Shown piece by piece: positions 7,897 through 14,493 of a DNA stretch of 64,000 nucleotides. The stretch lies in assembly GCF_900112445.1 (NCBI RefSeq), contig NZ_FOYY01000003.1:124001-188000 (forward strand), read 5' to 3'. How positions within the stretch are numbered: position 1 is the first letter of the stretch; each line of letters begins with the position of its first letter. This DNA comes from Thiomicrospira sp. ALE5. Lineage in GTDB: Bacteria; Pseudomonadota; Gammaproteobacteria; Thiomicrospirales; Thiomicrospiraceae. The notes under the pieces are model-generated. The model was not told the origin of the DNA. It was given only the letters and a program-made list of their open reading frames with translations, and ran no database searches. The position numbers were made by a program, and so were the translations under genes.

Positions 7897-7913
7897 GGAT
7901 GTGGTCGGCTTGA

Positions 7914-8041
7914 AGATCGCCACGGCCTTCGGCCTCGCGATGACCGAAAAGTTATGGCCTCGCGATGACGGGCATTTGTGTCATTGCGAACGGAGTGAAG
8001 CAATCTATTGCAATGACGGAAAATATGGTTCGCGATGACTG
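7914..8041. repeat. Cluster of palindromic elements between modules 3 and 4
   Basis: GATCGCCACGGCCTTCGGCCTCGCGATGAC hairpin, then a partial copy, then GTCATTGCGAACGGAGTGAAGCAATCTATTGCAATGACGG. No galE remnant is visible here, unlike at most other module boundaries. Confidence 0.75.
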
Positions 8042-8045
8042 CGGC

Positions 8046-8076
8046 TTGGTGTTAAGTCGTTGTTTTCGGGTAGAAT
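8046..8076 (+). promoter_or_regulatory. Probable promoter of module 4 (conserved block)
   Basis: TTGGTG (8046-8051), 19-base spacer with TTAAGTCGTTGTTTTCGGG, TAGAAT (8071-8076). The -10 is closer to consensus than in modules 1 to 3. Confidence 0.5.
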
Positions 8077-8107
8077 AAGATTTAACTTTAACGGTAGGAA
8101 GCTATTT

Positions 8108-8326
8108 ATGATTGCGTTACGTGAATACGTGAAGGTTCAAGACCATCAATTACATATCCAATTGCCTAATGATTTTAATTTTGATGAGGTTGAAGTTCTT
8201 ATCTTGCCTAGAGAGGGTTTGAAACCTGCTAAAGCTAAATTTGATTTTTCTGATTTAGCCGGACAATTAGAATGGCAAGGCAATGCGTTAGACGAACAGC
8301 AAAGGCTGCGTGATGAATGGAAGTAG
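8108..8326 (+). CDS. VapB-like antitoxin of module 4
   Basis: 72 residues from ATG 8108, with AGGAAG 10 bases upstream. Sequence 'MIALREYVKVQDHQLHIQLPNDF...' resembles small antitoxins of the VapB/DUF2281 type. It ends 'RLRDEWK', the same RDEW end as modules 1 and 3. The toxin gene starts 14 bases before its stop, as in those modules. Probable DNA-binding autorepressor and toxin inhibitor. Confidence 0.7.
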   Translation: MIALREYVKVQDHQLHIQLPNDFNFDEVEVLILPREGLKPAKAKFDFSDLAGQLEWQGNALDEQQRLRDEWK

Positions 8327-8699
8327 CTATGTTTTGGATACGAATGCGGTAATTCAATTATTGCGTGGTAATCAAGAGGTGCTGAGAATTGTCTCATTGG
8401 CAGATGCATTGGCTATTTCAGTTATCACAGAGTTGGAGTTTTTATCTTACTCTAAGCTCTCAAATAATGATATTCAGTTGTTTGAGCAATTTAAATCTCG
8501 TATTGACGTGGTGAGCCTTGAAACTACGAATACAGAGTTAATGCAAATCGTTTGTAATTTAAGATTAAATACCTCTTTAAAAATGCCTGACGCGATTGTT
8601 GCCGCAACAGCGGTGGTTAGAAATTCAAAACTCATTACGGCAGATGTTAAATTGTTGAACTGTCTAGCTGAGAATTCTTTGAGCTTTACTTCTATTTAA
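8313..8699 (+). CDS. vapC: VapC-type PIN-domain toxin, module 4
   Basis: 128 residues from ATG 8313 (a GTG lies one codon upstream). PIN acidic positions: Asp in 'YVLDTNAVIQLLRG', Glu in 'TELEFLSY', Asp in 'LKMPDAIVAATA', Asp in 'LITADVKL'. Predicted endoribonuclease toxin, intact. A truncated galE follows after about 28 bases. Confidence 0.85.
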   Translation: MNGSSYVLDTNAVIQLLRGNQEVLRIVSLADALAISVITELEFLSYSKLSNNDIQLFEQFKSRIDVVSLETTNTELMQIVCNLRLNTSLKMPDAIVAATAVVRNSKLITADVKLLNCLAENSLSFTSI

Positions 8700-8726
8700 T
8701 TCACGAATCATTACTTTTGTTTTTGG

Positions 8727-8871
8727 TTTTTCCGTTATCGACCACCAATCCGTATGGCGCGTCTAAGTTGATGCCTTTGAGGTGTTGGGCTGGAAAGCGG
8801 AATTTGATATAAACAGAATGTGCGAAGACGCTTGGCGCTGGCAATCGAAGAATCCTAAAGGATACAAATAA
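8727..8871 (+). pseudogene. galE remnant B with internal deletion
   Basis: TTTTCCGTTATCGACCACCAATCC... (galE '[16 protein letters not shown]') is joined directly to CCTTTGAGGTGTTGGGCTGGAAAGCGGAA..., the last ~35 codons of galE, ending 'NPKGYK'. About 160 codons are missing between the two parts. The TAA overlaps the ATG of the next epimerase (TAATG), suggesting an original galE-epimerase operon. Confidence 0.85.
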
Positions 8872-9709
8872 TGAAAGTTTTTTTAACCGGAGCAACTGGG
8901 TTTGTGGGCTCGGCTTTGCTTCAGCGATTTGTTGCGGATGGGATTGAGGTGACGGCTTTGGTTCGTAATGAGTTGGTTGAGCTGCCGGATGGCGTTGAGA
9001 AGGTTGTGGGGGATTTGGCTGGAGATTGCCGCGTCGCTGGCGCTCCTCGCAATGACGTGGTGAATGGGCCTCGTGATGACGTGGGAAATTCGCTTGCATT
9101 GACTTTAAAGGATTGTGATGTTGTGGTGCATGCGGCGGCGCGGGCGCATATTATGCGCGATGAGGTAGCGGATCCTTTGGCGGAGTATCGCCGGGTGAAT
9201 CGGGATGCGACTTTGGCTTTGGCGCGTTTGGCGACGCAGGCTGGAGTTAAGCGGTTTGTGTTTGTGAGTTCGGTTAAGGTGAATGGTGAAATTACAAGGC
9301 CTGGTGATGCTTTTGTTTCTGAGATTACGCAAACACCTATTGATCCTTATGGTTTGTCTAAGTATGAGGCGGAGCAGGGGTTGTTGGCGATGGCTAAAGA
9401 AACCGGCGTGGAAGTGGTGATTACTCGCCCACCATTGGTGTATGGTGCAAATGCGCCGTGTAATTTTGGCAGTTTGGTAAAATGGGTTAAAAAGGGCGTA
9501 CCTTTGCCTTTGGGTGCGGCGTTAATTCGCGGTTGTTGCCAGTGCCGGTGGGGTTGATGCGGTTTGCGGCGCGCGTGTTGGGTAAGGGTGCGGTGGCGGA
9601 TCGGTTGTTTGGCAATTTGCAGGTGGATAGTTCAAAAGCGCGTGATTTGCTGGGCTGGAAGCCAGTGGTGACGATGGATGAGGCACTGGCGCGCATGTTT
9701 AAAGCGTAG
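8871..9709 (+). pseudogene. NAD-dependent sugar epimerase/dehydratase (WcaG-like), internally deleted and frameshifted
   Basis: Starts 'MKVFLTGATGFVGSALL' (Rossmann NAD site), then 'VVHAAARAHIM' and 'DPYGLSKYEAE' (YxxxK), typical of nucleotide-sugar epimerases beside polysaccharide sugar-transferase genes. After 'GVPLPLGAALIRG' the frame is lost and stops at 9557. The true C-terminus ('LPVPVGLMRFAARVLGKGAV...LLGWKP') continues in another frame to 9709. Compared with relatives, about 70-80 codons are missing at this joint, so this is a deletion, not a single-base error. The N-terminal half also carries an in-frame palindromic element (9025-9088). Probably non-functional. Confidence 0.8.
9025..9088. 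repeat. Palindromic element in frame within the epimerase pseudogene
   Basis: GATTGCCGCGTCGCTGGCGCTCCTCGCAATGACGTGG followed by GGCCTCGTGATGACGTGG. Translated in frame as 'DCRVAGAPRNDVVN', parallel to '[13 protein letters not shown]' in GalE. The frame continues through it into 'LALTLKDCDVVVHAAARAH'. Confidence 0.75.
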
Positions 9710-9856
9710 TTGCACCCCAAGGGCACTTCCTGGTGGGGCGAATGCTTCGTTTTGAATTAGTTTGCCAGGTGTCATTCGTGTGTTTGCGATGCCAAGTTAA
9801 TCTAGTCCCTTTTAATATCTGGGTGTATACTAATTTGAAAATAATTGGATGAAAGC

Positions 9857-10134
9857 GTGATTTTTGACTGGGATGAGAATAAGGCCAAAGTAAATCTTCA
9901 GAAACATGGCGTTTCTTTTGAAGAGGCAAGCAGTGTTTTTTACGATGATCTTTCACGTACTGTTTTGGATCCATTTTCGTCTGTTGGTGAGTCACGTTTT
10001 TTAACATTGGGTTTATCAGCGGCGATGAATGTATTACTTGTGGTGCATACAGAAGTTGAGGAAAATTCATTCGTATCATAAGTGCAAGACAGGCAACTAA
10101 AGATGAGCGGAGGAAGTATGAGCAATATCGATGA
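9857..10134 (+). pseudogene. BrnT-family toxin, single frameshift near the C-terminus (module 5)
   Basis: 'IFDWDENKAKVNLQKHGVSFEEASSVF' is the BrnT start (F-W-D-x-x-K...HGVxFxEA). Near the end, after 'EVEEN', the frame ends at TAA 10081. In the adjacent frame the expected C-terminus 'IRIISARQATKDERRKYEQYR' runs on to TGA 10134. One indel in GAAAATTCATTCG explains this. BrnT is a RelE-fold ribonuclease; loss of the last helix would probably inactivate it. TATACT at about 9829 could be the -10 of its promoter. A sequencing error is the alternative. Confidence 0.75.
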
Positions 10135-10336
10135 TGACATGAAAGATGAATATGACCCTGCGTTGTTTGATAGTGCGGAGGTTGGCAAGTATGCTGAGCG
10201 TTTGCGACAAGCGTCAAATGTGGTGATTGTAGAGCCTGATGTGGCCGCCGCTTTCCCTAATAATGCGGCAGTTAATAACGCGTTGCGAGAGCTTTTGAAA
10301 CTTGCACGGCAGGTTAATGTTCCAAATCATGCTTGA
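10118..10336 (+). CDS. BrnA-like antitoxin of module 5
   Basis: 72 residues from ATG 10118, with GCGGAGGA 10 bases upstream. It overlaps the end of the frameshifted BrnT, as in brnTA operons (toxin first). It begins 'MSNIDDDMKDEYDPALF', with the DEYD segment common in BrnA proteins. The C-terminal 'AFPNNAAVNNALRELLKLARQ' is a helix-rich end. BrnA represses the operon and neutralises BrnT. Here the antitoxin is intact while its toxin is broken. Confidence 0.65.
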   Translation: MSNIDDDMKDEYDPALFDSAEVGKYAERLRQASNVVIVEPDVAAAFPNNAAVNNALRELLKLARQVNVPNHA

Positions 10337-10360
10337 TTTTTAATGGCTTAATATCGATTT

Positions 10361-10392
10361 GTGCCGGATTGAGTCCGGCATTTTTTATTTTA
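10361..10392 (+). terminator. Rho-independent terminator after module 5
   Basis: TGCCGGA, TTGAG, TCCGGCA, then TTTTTTATTTT; a variant of the hairpins at 5839, 7866 and 12248. Confidence 0.85.
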
Positions 10393-10461
10393 GAGTTTGA
10401 GGTTAAGTTTGAAGGGTTAGTGGATAGCTCCTTGGGTACGGACGATGTGTAATAGTTCTGG

Positions 10462-10759
10462 ATGAAGTTCAGCTGATTACGCAAGGCTAAATTCTGTTTT
10501 TGCTCAGTATCCAGATATTCAACGAGTGATTTTGTATGGTTCACGCGCTAAAGGGAACTTTCGCCCTAATTCAGATATTGATCTGACGATTATCGGTGAT
10601 TTGGATTGGCAGACATTCACACAGCTTGAGAGTGAATTGGATGATGTGTTGTTGCCTTATAAAATGGATTTGTCTTTGTTTGCGCACTTGGAAAATACCA
10701 GTTTGGTTGAACATATCCAGCGTGTGGGTAAGGTGTTTTATGAAAAAGCTCAGGCTTGA
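10462..10759 (+). pseudogene. MntA-type minimal nucleotidyltransferase (antitoxin family), damaged N-terminus
   Basis: From codon '[23 protein letters not shown]' the protein matches the minimal nucleotidyltransferase fold with its GSRAxG and DxD (SDIDL) motifs; later 'DLSLFAHL' fits the third Asp position. The expected N-terminal helix ('LNSVFAQYPDIQR') is encoded upstream in frame, but an in-frame TGA lies between it and the likely original start at ATG 10462. Only a GTG at 10526 would give an uninterrupted, truncated product. MntA partners with HepT toxins by AMPylating them; no HepT gene is visible next to it. A solitary remnant is the best reading. Confidence 0.65.
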
Positions 10760-10781
10760 AAGTTTGGGCGTTTTTGTTTTG

Positions 10782-10913
10782 GATGTGGCGCAGTGTTATG
10801 CCGACCCGGATTATGCGTTTGAAGTATTGGGCTGGAAAGCGGAGTTGGGCATCGAGCGCATGTGTGAAGACGCTTGGCGCTGGCAGTCGAAAAATCCGAA
10901 TGGGTATCGGTAA
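10782..10913 (+). pseudogene. galE 3'-end fragment C
   Basis: GATGTGGCGCAGTGTTATGCC to CCGAATGGGTATCGGTAA encodes the last ~43 residues of GalE in an open frame ('[22 protein letters not shown]...NPNGYR'). It is fused directly behind TTTGGGCGTTTTTGTTTTGG, the tail of a module terminator. The open frame joining it to upstream sequence is accidental. Confidence 0.85.
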
Positions 10914-10989
10914 TTTTGAATGTTGAATTTTAAGTTTTGAATTATTCGGTCTAAAATAGAGTCTTGTTGTGTATTGGATGGGTTTAATT

Positions 10990-11202
10990 ATGCAAGCGGA
11001 TATTGTTTTTAAAGAGGCGTTGCATCTTTCTCCTGTTGATAGGGTGCGACTTATGGATTTATTGTTGGGGAGTTTTAATGCTCCGCATTCGGCTGAGCAT
11101 GATCAAGCATGGGCAAATCATGCGGAACAGATATGCGACGAGATAGATGCCGGAGCAAAGCTTTACAGTTTGGAATCTGTGTTGGGCGAGCTTAATCGGT
11201 GA
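10990..11202 (+). CDS. Antitoxin, 'addiction module component' type (module 7)
   Basis: 70 residues. ATG 10990 is preferred because GGATGGG lies about 8 bases upstream; ATG 10978 and GTG 10969 are in frame. 'FKEALHLSPVDRVRLMDLLLGSF' and 'AWANHAEQICDEIDAG' match the small putative addiction-module component family that accompanies RelE/ParE toxins. The stop overlaps the toxin's GTG start by 4 bases. Role: neutralise the toxin and probably repress the operon. Confidence 0.8.
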   Translation: MQADIVFKEALHLSPVDRVRLMDLLLGSFNAPHSAEHDQAWANHAEQICDEIDAGAKLYSLESVLGELNR

Positions 11203-11480
11203 AAGTTGTCGTTACAGAGCAAGCTCGTTCTTCGTTGTTGGACGCGCGTAACTACTATAACGCGCAGATGGGCGGGCTAGGTTATGAGTTTGTGCAAGAG
11301 TTTGTTGCGGCTGTTTCTCGTATTAAAGCCCATCCTGAAGCTTGGACGCTTTTATCAAAGCGTACTCGACGTTGCTTAGTTAATCGATTTCCTTATTCGG
11401 TCATTTTTAGACTCGTTAAATCCAGAGACGAAATTCAAATAATTGACCTGATGCATTACAAGCAAAAACCAAAATATTAG
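11199..11480 (+). CDS. RelE/ParE-family toxin (module 7)
   Basis: 93 residues from GTG 11199. It starts 'VVVTEQARSSLLDARNYYNAQ', then 'FVAAVSRIKAHPEAW', 'RRCLVNRFPYSVIFRL' and 'IIDLMHYKQKPKYW'-like end, the standard order for the ParE/RelE plasmid-stabilisation fold. Family members inhibit gyrase (ParE) or cut mRNA at the ribosome (RelE); which applies here is not decidable. Complete and coupled to its antitoxin. Confidence 0.85.
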   Translation: MKVVVTEQARSSLLDARNYYNAQMGGLGYEFVQEFVAAVSRIKAHPEAWTLLSKRTRRCLVNRFPYSVIFRLVKSRDEIQIIDLMHYKQKPKY

Positions 11481-11482
11481 AT

Positions 11483-11551
11483 GCGTAATGTTATGCCGAC
11501 CCGAGTTATGCTTATGATGTGTTAGGCTGGAAAGCAGAATTGGCATTGAGC
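11483..11551 (+). pseudogene. galE 3'-end fragment D
   Basis: GCGTAATGTTATGCCGACCCGAGTTATGC...GGCTGGAAAGCAGAATTGGCATTGAGC matches galE codons for '[22 protein letters not shown]' with changes. It begins 3 bases after the toxin stop and is cut off by a palindromic element. Confidence 0.8.
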
Positions 11552-11690
11552 AACGTCATTGCGAGCGTAGCGAAGCAATCTAGAGATCGCCACGGCCTTC
11601 GGCCTCGCGATGACGGTGGATTGGTGCTCGCTATGACGGTCAACAAAAGGTCATTGCGAACGCAGTGAAGCAATCTATTGCGATGACCTT
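11552..11690. repeat. Cluster of palindromic elements before module 8
   Basis: ACGTCATTGCGAGCGTAGCGAAGCAATCT, GATCGCCACGGCCTTCGGCCTCGCGATGAC, GCTCGCTATGACGG, and GTCATTGCGAACGCAGTGAAGCAATCTATTGCGATGAC in series. Non-coding. Confidence 0.75.
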
Positions 11691-11693
11691 GAA

Positions 11694-11724
11694 TTGGTGT
11701 TAAGTCGTTGTTTTCGGGTAAAAT
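11694..11724 (+). promoter_or_regulatory. Probable promoter of module 8 (conserved block)
   Basis: TTGGTG (11694-11699), 19-base spacer TTAAGTCGTTGTTTTCGGG, TAAAAT (11719-11724). Confidence 0.5.
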
Positions 11725-11757
11725 GATAGTCCAATTTGTGTTATGGGGGTGTTTAAA

Positions 11758-11988
11758 ATGTATGTAGAAGCCTTTGAAACCGATATTACCAGCCCTTTTA
11801 TTGAGTTTAAAGATTATGCGCGTGTACTAAATAAGCATGTCAAAGTATTTATTGTTACAGAAGATGGCGTTGGTCTAAATAATGGATCAGCAAGTATTGC
11901 GGGTGCGCTTTCAAAGTATGCAAAACCTGAGCTTATGGATACAGAAAAGCAGGTTGCTTGGCAGGCCGTTGCGGATGACAAGGCATGA
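11758..11988 (+). CDS. VapB-like antitoxin of module 8
   Basis: 76 residues from ATG 11758, with GGGGG about 10 bases upstream. 'MYVEAFETDITSPFIEF...NKHVKVFIV' is a diverged relative of the N-terminus shared by modules 2 and 3 ('MYAVEFETDVVSEYV...NQHVKVIVL'). The C-terminal half differs. It overlaps the downstream PIN gene by 4 bases. As that toxin is broken, this antitoxin may now be an orphan. Confidence 0.7.
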   Translation: MYVEAFETDITSPFIEFKDYARVLNKHVKVFIVTEDGVGLNNGSASIAGALSKYAKPELMDTEKQVAWQAVADDKA

Positions 11989-12224
11989 ATTATTGTGATA
12001 CGAACATTATATTGCGCTATTTATTGGCTGATAATGATGCGTTATTTGCACAAGCGCTTGCAATATTAGAAGAGAAGACCGTTTTTGTGCCGAATGAGTT
12101 GGTCGTCATAGCGTTTTTGTTGTCTCATAATTTGCTTCCGTTCACATTGTTACGTCACATTTTAACGTGTCTTTGTGTACGAAGGAGTGTAGCCAGTCCA
12201 AAGTGTTTAATGCAGGACGGGTGA
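11985..12224 (+). pseudogene. PIN-domain toxin, truncated (module 8)
   Basis: Starts 'MNYCDTNIILRYLLADNDALFAQALAILE', a good PIN start, and reaches the 'VFVPNELV' region at about residue 42. After that the sequence ('IAFLLSHNLLPFTLLRHILTCLC') has no PIN character, and the Glu and two later Asp positions are missing. The 79-residue product is about 55 residues short. A deletion or replacement near 12110 is the likely cause; the foreign right-hand sequence is not recognised. Confidence 0.7.
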
Positions 12225-12247
12225 GGTTTTTGGTGATGAAATCAAAT

Positions 12248-12279
12248 GTGCCGGATTGAGTCCGGCATTTTTGTTTTTG
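12248..12279 (+). terminator. Rho-independent terminator after module 8
   Basis: TGCCGGA, TTGAG, TCCGGCA, TTTTTGTTTTT; followed by GGGTAATGTGGGTTGGATGATGAGTCA as upstream of galE copy 2. Confidence 0.85.
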
Positions 12280-12294
12280 GGTAATGTGGGTTGG

Positions 12295-12352
12295 ATGATG
12301 AGTCAAGTTTTAGTGACAGGCGGGGCAGGGTATATCGGGTCGCTTGAACGTG
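12295..12352 (+). pseudogene. galE 5'-end fragment E
   Basis: ATGATGAGTCAAGTTTTAGTGACAGGCGGGGCAGGGTATATCGGGTCG encodes '[16 protein letters not shown]', the GalE start. It is joined after this to CTTGAACGTGTGAGTGTCATTGCG, which corresponds to the palindromic insert region of the intact copies, so about 30 codons are deleted. The remaining short frame ends at a stop near 12400. Confidence 0.85.
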
Positions 12353-12354
12353 TG

Positions 12355-12465
12355 AGTGTCATTGCGAACGAAGTGAAGCAATCTCTAGCCGAGTACGCCT
12401 GAAGGAGATCGCCACGGCCTTCGGCCTCGCGATGACGTCCAGCAATCTATCGCGATGACGGCGGG
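12355..12465. repeat. Palindromic elements before the sugar-transferase gene
   Basis: GTGTCATTGCGAACGAAGTGAAGCAATCTC, GAGATCGCCACGGCCTTCGGCCTCGCGATGACG and CAGCAATCTATCGCGATGACGGCGGGTTGGTG. The last piece is the start of the same tail that carries promoters elsewhere. Confidence 0.75.
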
Positions 12466-12472
12466 TTGGTGT

Positions 12473-12478
12473 TATAAT
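12473..12478 (+). promoter_or_regulatory. Possible -10 element for the sugar-transferase gene
   Basis: A perfect TATAAT created where the conserved TTGGTGTTA tail has lost about 18 bases. No convincing -35 is seen at the proper distance. Confidence 0.3.
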
Positions 12479-12513
12479 TAGCTAATATTTTTTCTTGGGT
12501 TTTAGGCTTGTCT

Positions 12514-13854
12514 ATGCAGCGTATTATTCGCTATTCTTCGCGCAAAATGTTGGCTTATTTTGCATTGTCTGATTTACTAACGCCATTAATATTATTGTTT
12601 TTTGTGCATTATGTTTTTGCTGATGCCGCTTGGAAAGAAGCTTATTTTTGGTTGGGGTTGTTAGCAGGCCTGGCGATGGTGTTGGGCAGTAGTTTAGCGA
12701 ATGGCTATAGTCGTTACGCGAGTCGCACTCTGGCACAAAAGCTAAAGCTGGTGTTTCAGGTTTGGGGTTTTATTTTAATTGCGCTATTGGTCATTGCGTT
12801 TATCGTCTTGGCAACTCATGAGTTTGGACGCAAGGTGATATTAATTTGGGCATTTATCACCCCTTTTATATTGTTAACCTTGCGTATGGCCATTAACCAT
12901 CTGTGTTATGTTCGTCAGGTAAGCCCTGTTAGAGTGCTGTTTTTATCAGTCTATAACTTCACTGAGTTTGAAAAAGCTAGGTTAAATGCACAAAACTTTC
13001 AATGGTTGTTTTTAGATCATCCTTCAAAGTTCGATATAACGTTGGATGAGTTTAAGCCTGACTATGTCGTTTTGCCTGAACAAGGACAGGTAACCGATGT
13101 ACTTGCTAAAAAAGAACAACAGGCCTGGATTAAACAATTAACTCGTGCCGATTTAGCCGGGGTGAAACTGGTTAAGTTTGAGCAGTTTATGGAAGGTTTG
13201 TTGCGGAAATGTTTTATTAACTATGAGTCAACAGATTTAGCCTATCTTGAGCAAATAACAGCCTATTCGACTAGCCAATATTTGATTAAACGTGTCATTG
13301 ATATTGTGGCAGCGTTGAGTTTGTTGGCACTCGTTTGGCCTGTGATGCTGTATGCTGTTTGGCGCATTCGTAAGGAATCGCCAGGCCCGGTGATTTTTAG
13401 TCAGCAACGAGTAGGTCGTGGCGGCAAGGAGTTTACCTTGTATAAGTTTAGGTCGATGCATCTTGATGCTGAAAAAAACGGCGCTAAATTTGCAGAACAA
13501 GACGATCCACGCGCCTATTCGTTTGGTGCCCTAATGCGAAAAACTCGAATTGATGAATTGCCACAGTTATGGAATGTTTTAAAAGGTGATATTCATTTTG
13601 TGGGGCCACGACCTGAGCGAAAGGTGTTTACAGATGAGTTAGAAAAAGATATTCCTTTTTACAACGAACGCCATCTTGTTGCGCCAGGAATTTCTGGTTG
13701 GGCGCAAGTGATGTATCCCTACGGTTGTTGTGTGGAAGATGCGCGCCAAAAGCTCATGTATGATTTGTACTACATAAAAAACTGGAGTATTTGGCTGGAA
13801 ATTGAAACGCTGATTCGCACCGTGGGCGTAGTGCTGGGTAAAAAAGGTATTTAG
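12514..13854 (+). CDS. Polyprenyl-phosphate sugar-1-phosphate transferase (WbaP/PglC-like, bacterial sugar transferase)
   Basis: 446 residues from ATG 12514 (TTG 12508 is in frame). N-terminal hydrophobic segments (about residues 12-140) form a membrane domain, followed by a nucleotide-binding-like middle region. A membrane re-entrant helix ('[20 protein letters not shown]') precedes the catalytic domain: '[25 protein letters not shown]', '[26 protein letters not shown]' and '[11 protein letters not shown]'. It transfers a sugar-1-phosphate from UDP-sugar to undecaprenyl phosphate, starting the repeat unit. Placed right after the repeat-rich region and before a broken rfbB, it belongs to the same polysaccharide cluster. 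Confidence 0.88.
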   Translation: MQRIIRYSSRKMLAYFALSDLLTPLILLFFVHYVFADAAWKEAYFWLGLLAGLAMVLGSSLANGYSRYASRTLAQKLKLVFQVWGFILIALLVIAFIVLATHEFGRKVILIWAFITPFILLTLRMAINHLCYVRQVSPVRVLFLSVYNFTEFEKARLNAQNFQWLFLDHPSKFDITLDEFKPDYVVLPEQGQVTDVLAKKEQQAWIKQLTRADLAGVKLVKFEQFMEGLLRKCFINYESTDLAYLEQITAYSTSQYLIKRVIDIVAALSLLALVWPVMLYAVWRIRKESPGPVIFSQQRVGRGGKEFTLYKFRSMHLDAEKNGAKFAEQDDPRAYSFGALMRKTRIDELPQLWNVLKGDIHFVGPRPERKVFTDELEKDIPFYNERHLVAPGISGWAQVMYPYGCCVEDARQKLMYDLYYIKNWSIWLEIETLIRTVGVVLGKKGI

Positions 13855-13855
13855 G

Positions 13856-14404
13856 TTGCATAACGAACACAATTCAAGACTTGAATTTTTAATTACAGGT
13901 GGTGCTGGTTTTATTGGCAGTGCATTGGTGCGCCATATTATCAACGACACAGATTATTCAGTCGTTAATGTCGATAAACTGACTTATGCGGGTCATCTAG
14001 CATCGCTTACATCGGTTGAAAATAATCCGCGTTATGTATTTGAAAAATTTGATATTTGCGATGCTTTAGAGCTTAAGCGCGTGTTTGATCAGCATCAGCC
14101 AGATATTGTGATGCATTTGGCAGCTGAATCGCATGTTGACCGTTCGATTGCCGGGCCGGCTGATTTTATTCAAACCAATATTGTCGGCACCTATAACTTG
14201 CTGGAGCAGTCACGTGTTTATTGATTTAAGCTGGCTGTGGATAAAAAAGCCGATTTTCGTTTTCATCATATCTCGTCGGATGAGGTCTATGGTGATTTGC
14301 CGCACCCTGATGAGCTAGATCGCCACGCTGCGCTCGCGAGCCCGAACCAGATCGCCACGGCTTTCAGCCTCGCGATGACGTGGGGCACTGCTTGCGATGA
14401 CTGA
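13856..14404 (+). pseudogene. rfbB: dTDP-glucose 4,6-dehydratase RfbB, nonsense-mutated and truncated
   Basis: '[22 protein letters not shown]...[16 protein letters not shown]' and '[32 protein letters not shown]' are unmistakable RfbB. An in-frame TGA at 14222 replaces the usual Trp of 'YW'. The same frame then continues with 'ADFRFHHISSDEVYGDLPHPDEL', after which a palindromic element begins and no more RfbB follows. About half the protein is missing, including the catalytic YxxxK. No ATG is seen at the start, only TTG 13856. dTDP-rhamnose synthesis cannot rely on this copy. Confidence 0.88.
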
Positions 14405-14430
14405 AGGTGCACGGCCTCTCGGTGACAGTG
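14314..14430. repeat. Palindromic elements at the broken end of rfbB
   Basis: GATCGCCACGCTGCGCTCGCGAG, GATCGCCACGGCTTTCAGCCTCGCGATGACG, GCTTGCGATGACTGAAGG and GGCCTCTCGGTGACAG. The rfbB frame stays open into it for about 35 codons, the third gene type here read into this element. Confidence 0.75.
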
Positions 14431-14471
14431 AGGCGCTGCTTGTGATGGCATTAATAAGCTAGGCTTTGAAG

Positions 14472-14487
14472 GGGTCGAATTCGACCC
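14472..14487. repeat. 16-base perfect palindrome
   Basis: GGGTCGAATTCGACCC, between the end of the palindromic elements and a coding fragment. Could be an operator or a recombination scar; nothing further supports either. Confidence 0.5.
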
Positions 14488-14493
14488 TATAAA

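Noticed and set aside
10596-10913. A 105-codon open frame joining the nucleotidyltransferase region to the GalE C-terminus
   Set aside because: Its first half is the wrong frame of the nucleotidyltransferase; only the last ~43 codons are meaningful, as a galE fragment.
4420-12279. A chromosomal integron (cassette array) because of many toxin-antitoxin modules in one direction
   Set aside because: No integrase gene, and no attC-like sites with the paired core signatures; the shared hairpins are simple terminators followed by T runs, and the repeated flanks are galE pieces.
3300-14450. Recurrent short repeats as a CRISPR array
   Set aside because: Repeats are irregularly spaced, palindromic, lie inside and between genes, and there are no uniform spacers or cas genes.
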